DNA from: Rhodocyclaceae bacterium
GTDB lineage: Bacteria; Pseudomonadota; Gammaproteobacteria; Burkholderiales; Rhodocyclaceae
NCBI GenBank assembly: GCA_018261935.1
Contig: JAGTRP010000003.1
Span: 62,001-126,000, forward strand
Direction: 5' to 3'
DNA: 64,000 bases
This document shows positions 62,918 to 64,000 of this stretch, in pieces. Both the position numbers and the translations under genes were made by a program. How positions within the stretch are numbered: position 1 is the first letter of the stretch; each line of letters opens with the position of its first letter. The notes under the pieces are model-generated. The model was not told the DNA's origin. It saw only the letters and a list, made by a program, of their open reading frames with translations, and made no database searches.

Positions 62918-64000
62918 ACGCTCGGGCTCACTCGGTTACGGATCTGGGCCTGGCGGACGACGCCGGGGATCGTCTTTACGACCCAGGACTGCAATTGCGT
63001 CATGGCGGCGGCAATCCGCTGTTCGACGCCCGCGTCTGCGCCTCGGGCATCGATGGCGACCGGCATGGAGATGGATACCGGGGAAGAACCGCCCATCGCG
63101 TCGTTCGGCACGACATAGCCGCCCCCCCCACCCATCCGAAGCAGTTCCGGGCCGCGCTCGCCGACCAGGTAGGTCTTGCCCGCATCGACAGGCCCGCCGG
63201 ACGCCCGGGCGCCGGCGATGGGGATGGAATAGGTATCGGACGTATTGGCGACGAAGCTGCCGGTCGACGGACCGGTGGAGGAGGCAGTGGAGCCGCCGAA
63301 CAGCCCATTGACAGCCCCGGACAACCAGTTGGACGCCGCCGAGGTGACCGGCGCCATGGACGCCCGGATCTGCATCCGGATCATGTCGCTGACGATGCTG
63401 TTGGCCAGGCTGGTGAAATTCAGCTTGCCGGTCATTGAAAACTCGACCAGCGCATCCTCCATGCCAGAGAAGGCCCGGGAAAACGCCTGCTCGGTGGAGG
63501 CGGCGACGTTCCTGGCCTGGTCTTCGTACTTTTGCAGGGCCCGGGCCGCCCCCGTCTCCCAGGATGAATTGAGCCTATCCTGCTCCCCGTTGAGTCCAAT
63601 CACCCTGGCCTTCTGGGCTTCCATCATGGCGTCCAGGTCGCCGAGCTTCTCGGCGTAGGCTTCGGCCGAGAGCTTGCCGTCGGAGAACATCCGGATGAGC
63701 TTGTCCCGGCCGTCCGCCGCCTGTTCGTCCACTTTGCGGAGTTCGGTATTCAGGCGGGCCGTCGATTCCGGCAGGATGCGGAGGGAGTCGGCCTTCTCCT
63801 GGAGGCTGCGGTCGAAGCGCTTGCCGACCTCGAGCAGGTATTGCTGGGCCTCGGCCTCGCCTTTCCGGGAGACGTTGAGCTTTTCCAGGACAACGAGCTC
63901 GTCCAGGGCGGCCGCCACCCGGCGTTTCTGCGCGTCGGTCAGCTGGATGTTTCGGTCACGGATATCCACCATAACCTTGGCGGCCAGCTTCTCGCCTTCG
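62914..64000 (-). CDS. Tape measure protein, C-terminal part (cut by window edge)
   Basis: The frame is open to the right edge, giving at least 362 residues. It contains a long coiled coil, then the lambda-type C-terminal tape measure region (FTSLANSIVSDMIRMQIRAS, SGGPVDAGKTYLVGERGPEL). An internal ATG at 63972 is not the true start. It sets tail length and lies upstream of the tail-tip genes. Confidence 0.82.
   Translation of the reverse strand, partial: EGEKLAAKVMVDIRDRNIQLTDAQKRRVAAALDELVVLEKLNVSRKGEAEAQQYLLEVGKRFDRSLQEKADSLRILPESTARLNTELRKVDEQAADGRDKLIRMFSDGKLSAEAYAEKLGDLDAMMEAQKARVIGLNGEQDRLNSSWETGAARALQKYEDQARNVAASTEQAFSRAFSGMEDALVEFSMTGKLNFTSLANSIVSDMIRMQIRASMAPVTSAASNWLSGAVNGLFGGSTASSTGPSTGSFVANTSDTYSIPIAGARASGGPVDAGKTYLVGERGPELLRMGGGGGYVVPNDAMGGSSPVSISMPVAIDARGADAGVEQRIAAAMTQLQSWVVKTIPGVVRQAQIRNRVSPSV

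Larger units (their letters stand above)
52600..64000. mobile_element. Lysis and tail end of a siphovirus-like prophage (open at right edge)
   Basis: Tape measure, DUF2163-type tail protein, NlpC/P60-position protein, tail tip J, tail fibres with S74 domain, a membrane metalloprotease-like protein, holin-like proteins, M15 endolysin and Rz/Rz1 follow each other on the minus strand with overlapping junctions. No head, integrase or regulatory genes are inside the window. The left boundary is approximate. Confidence 0.9.

Overview
The window is high-GC DNA that reads as a betaproteobacterial chromosome, probably Rhodocyclales or a relative. That placement rests on gene content and order: earP next to efp, uvrC-pgsA followed by a tRNA cluster, lepA-lepB-DUF4845-rnc-era-recO-pdxJ-acpS-nagZ, a PEP-CTERM protein, and several BCAM0308/DUF883-type stress proteins. 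No 16S gene is present, so the assignment is an inference.

Layout. (1) 1-3.1 kb, minus strand: a cassette of a SET-domain protein, an MsbA-type ABC exporter and a D-Ala-D-Ala-ligase-like ATP-grasp enzyme cut by the window edge. It has a plausible sigma-70 promoter in front and resembles a small modify-ligate-export system of unknown product. (2) 3.2-9.4 kb: an FtsH-type protease, several small proteins, a CapA-like phosphoesterase and a family-X DNA polymerase with PHP domain whose frame is broken by one in-frame TAG. (3) 9.6-12.9 kb: envelope and secreted proteins, namely a small secreted protein, a PEP-CTERM protein with a structured leader, a decayed RND-pump adaptor and a lysyl-oxidase-like lipoprotein. 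(4) 13-30 kb: a long run of stress and maintenance genes, including STAS, two COG2187 kinase-like proteins, a PRPP-synthase-like enzyme, two BCAM0308-family and two DUF883 proteins, CBS, an HPF-cold-shock fusion, RtcB with archease, a phosphoribosyltransferase, an orphan histidine kinase, Hsp20, Mut7-C, MarC, DksA-like and BON proteins. Its content recalls the low-oxygen-activated locus of Burkholderia cenocepacia. (5) 29.9-37.3 kb: a complete SUF iron-sulfur operon (sufB-C-D-S-U-T plus a Rieske protein) directly downstream of cfa. (6) 37.5-44.8 kb: small membrane and surface proteins, DUF1178, the tRNA cluster Gly-Cys-Gly-Leu behind UDG-uvrC-pgsA, then earP-efp. (7) 44.8-52.6 kb: the tightly overlapping lepA...nagZ housekeeping operon. 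(8) 52.6-64 kb: the lysis and tail end of a siphovirus-like prophage, still open at the right edge.

How the genes work together. The suf genes form one translationally coupled operon for Fe-S assembly. UDG, UvrC and PgsA are coupled and followed by tRNAs as in E. coli. EarP modifies the neighbouring EF-P, which carries Arg32. RtcB and archease form an RNA-repair pair. In the prophage, tape measure, tail tip, fibre, membrane proteins, endolysin and an embedded Rz/Rz1 spanin pair follow each other with overlapping stops and starts.

The strongest leads are the SET/ABC/ATP-grasp cassette, the amber codon in polX, a canonical terminator placed 11 bases before the lepA start codon, the extra glycine tRNA copy with a 15-bp perfect hairpin, and a reverse-strand lipoprotein inside the prophage tail module.
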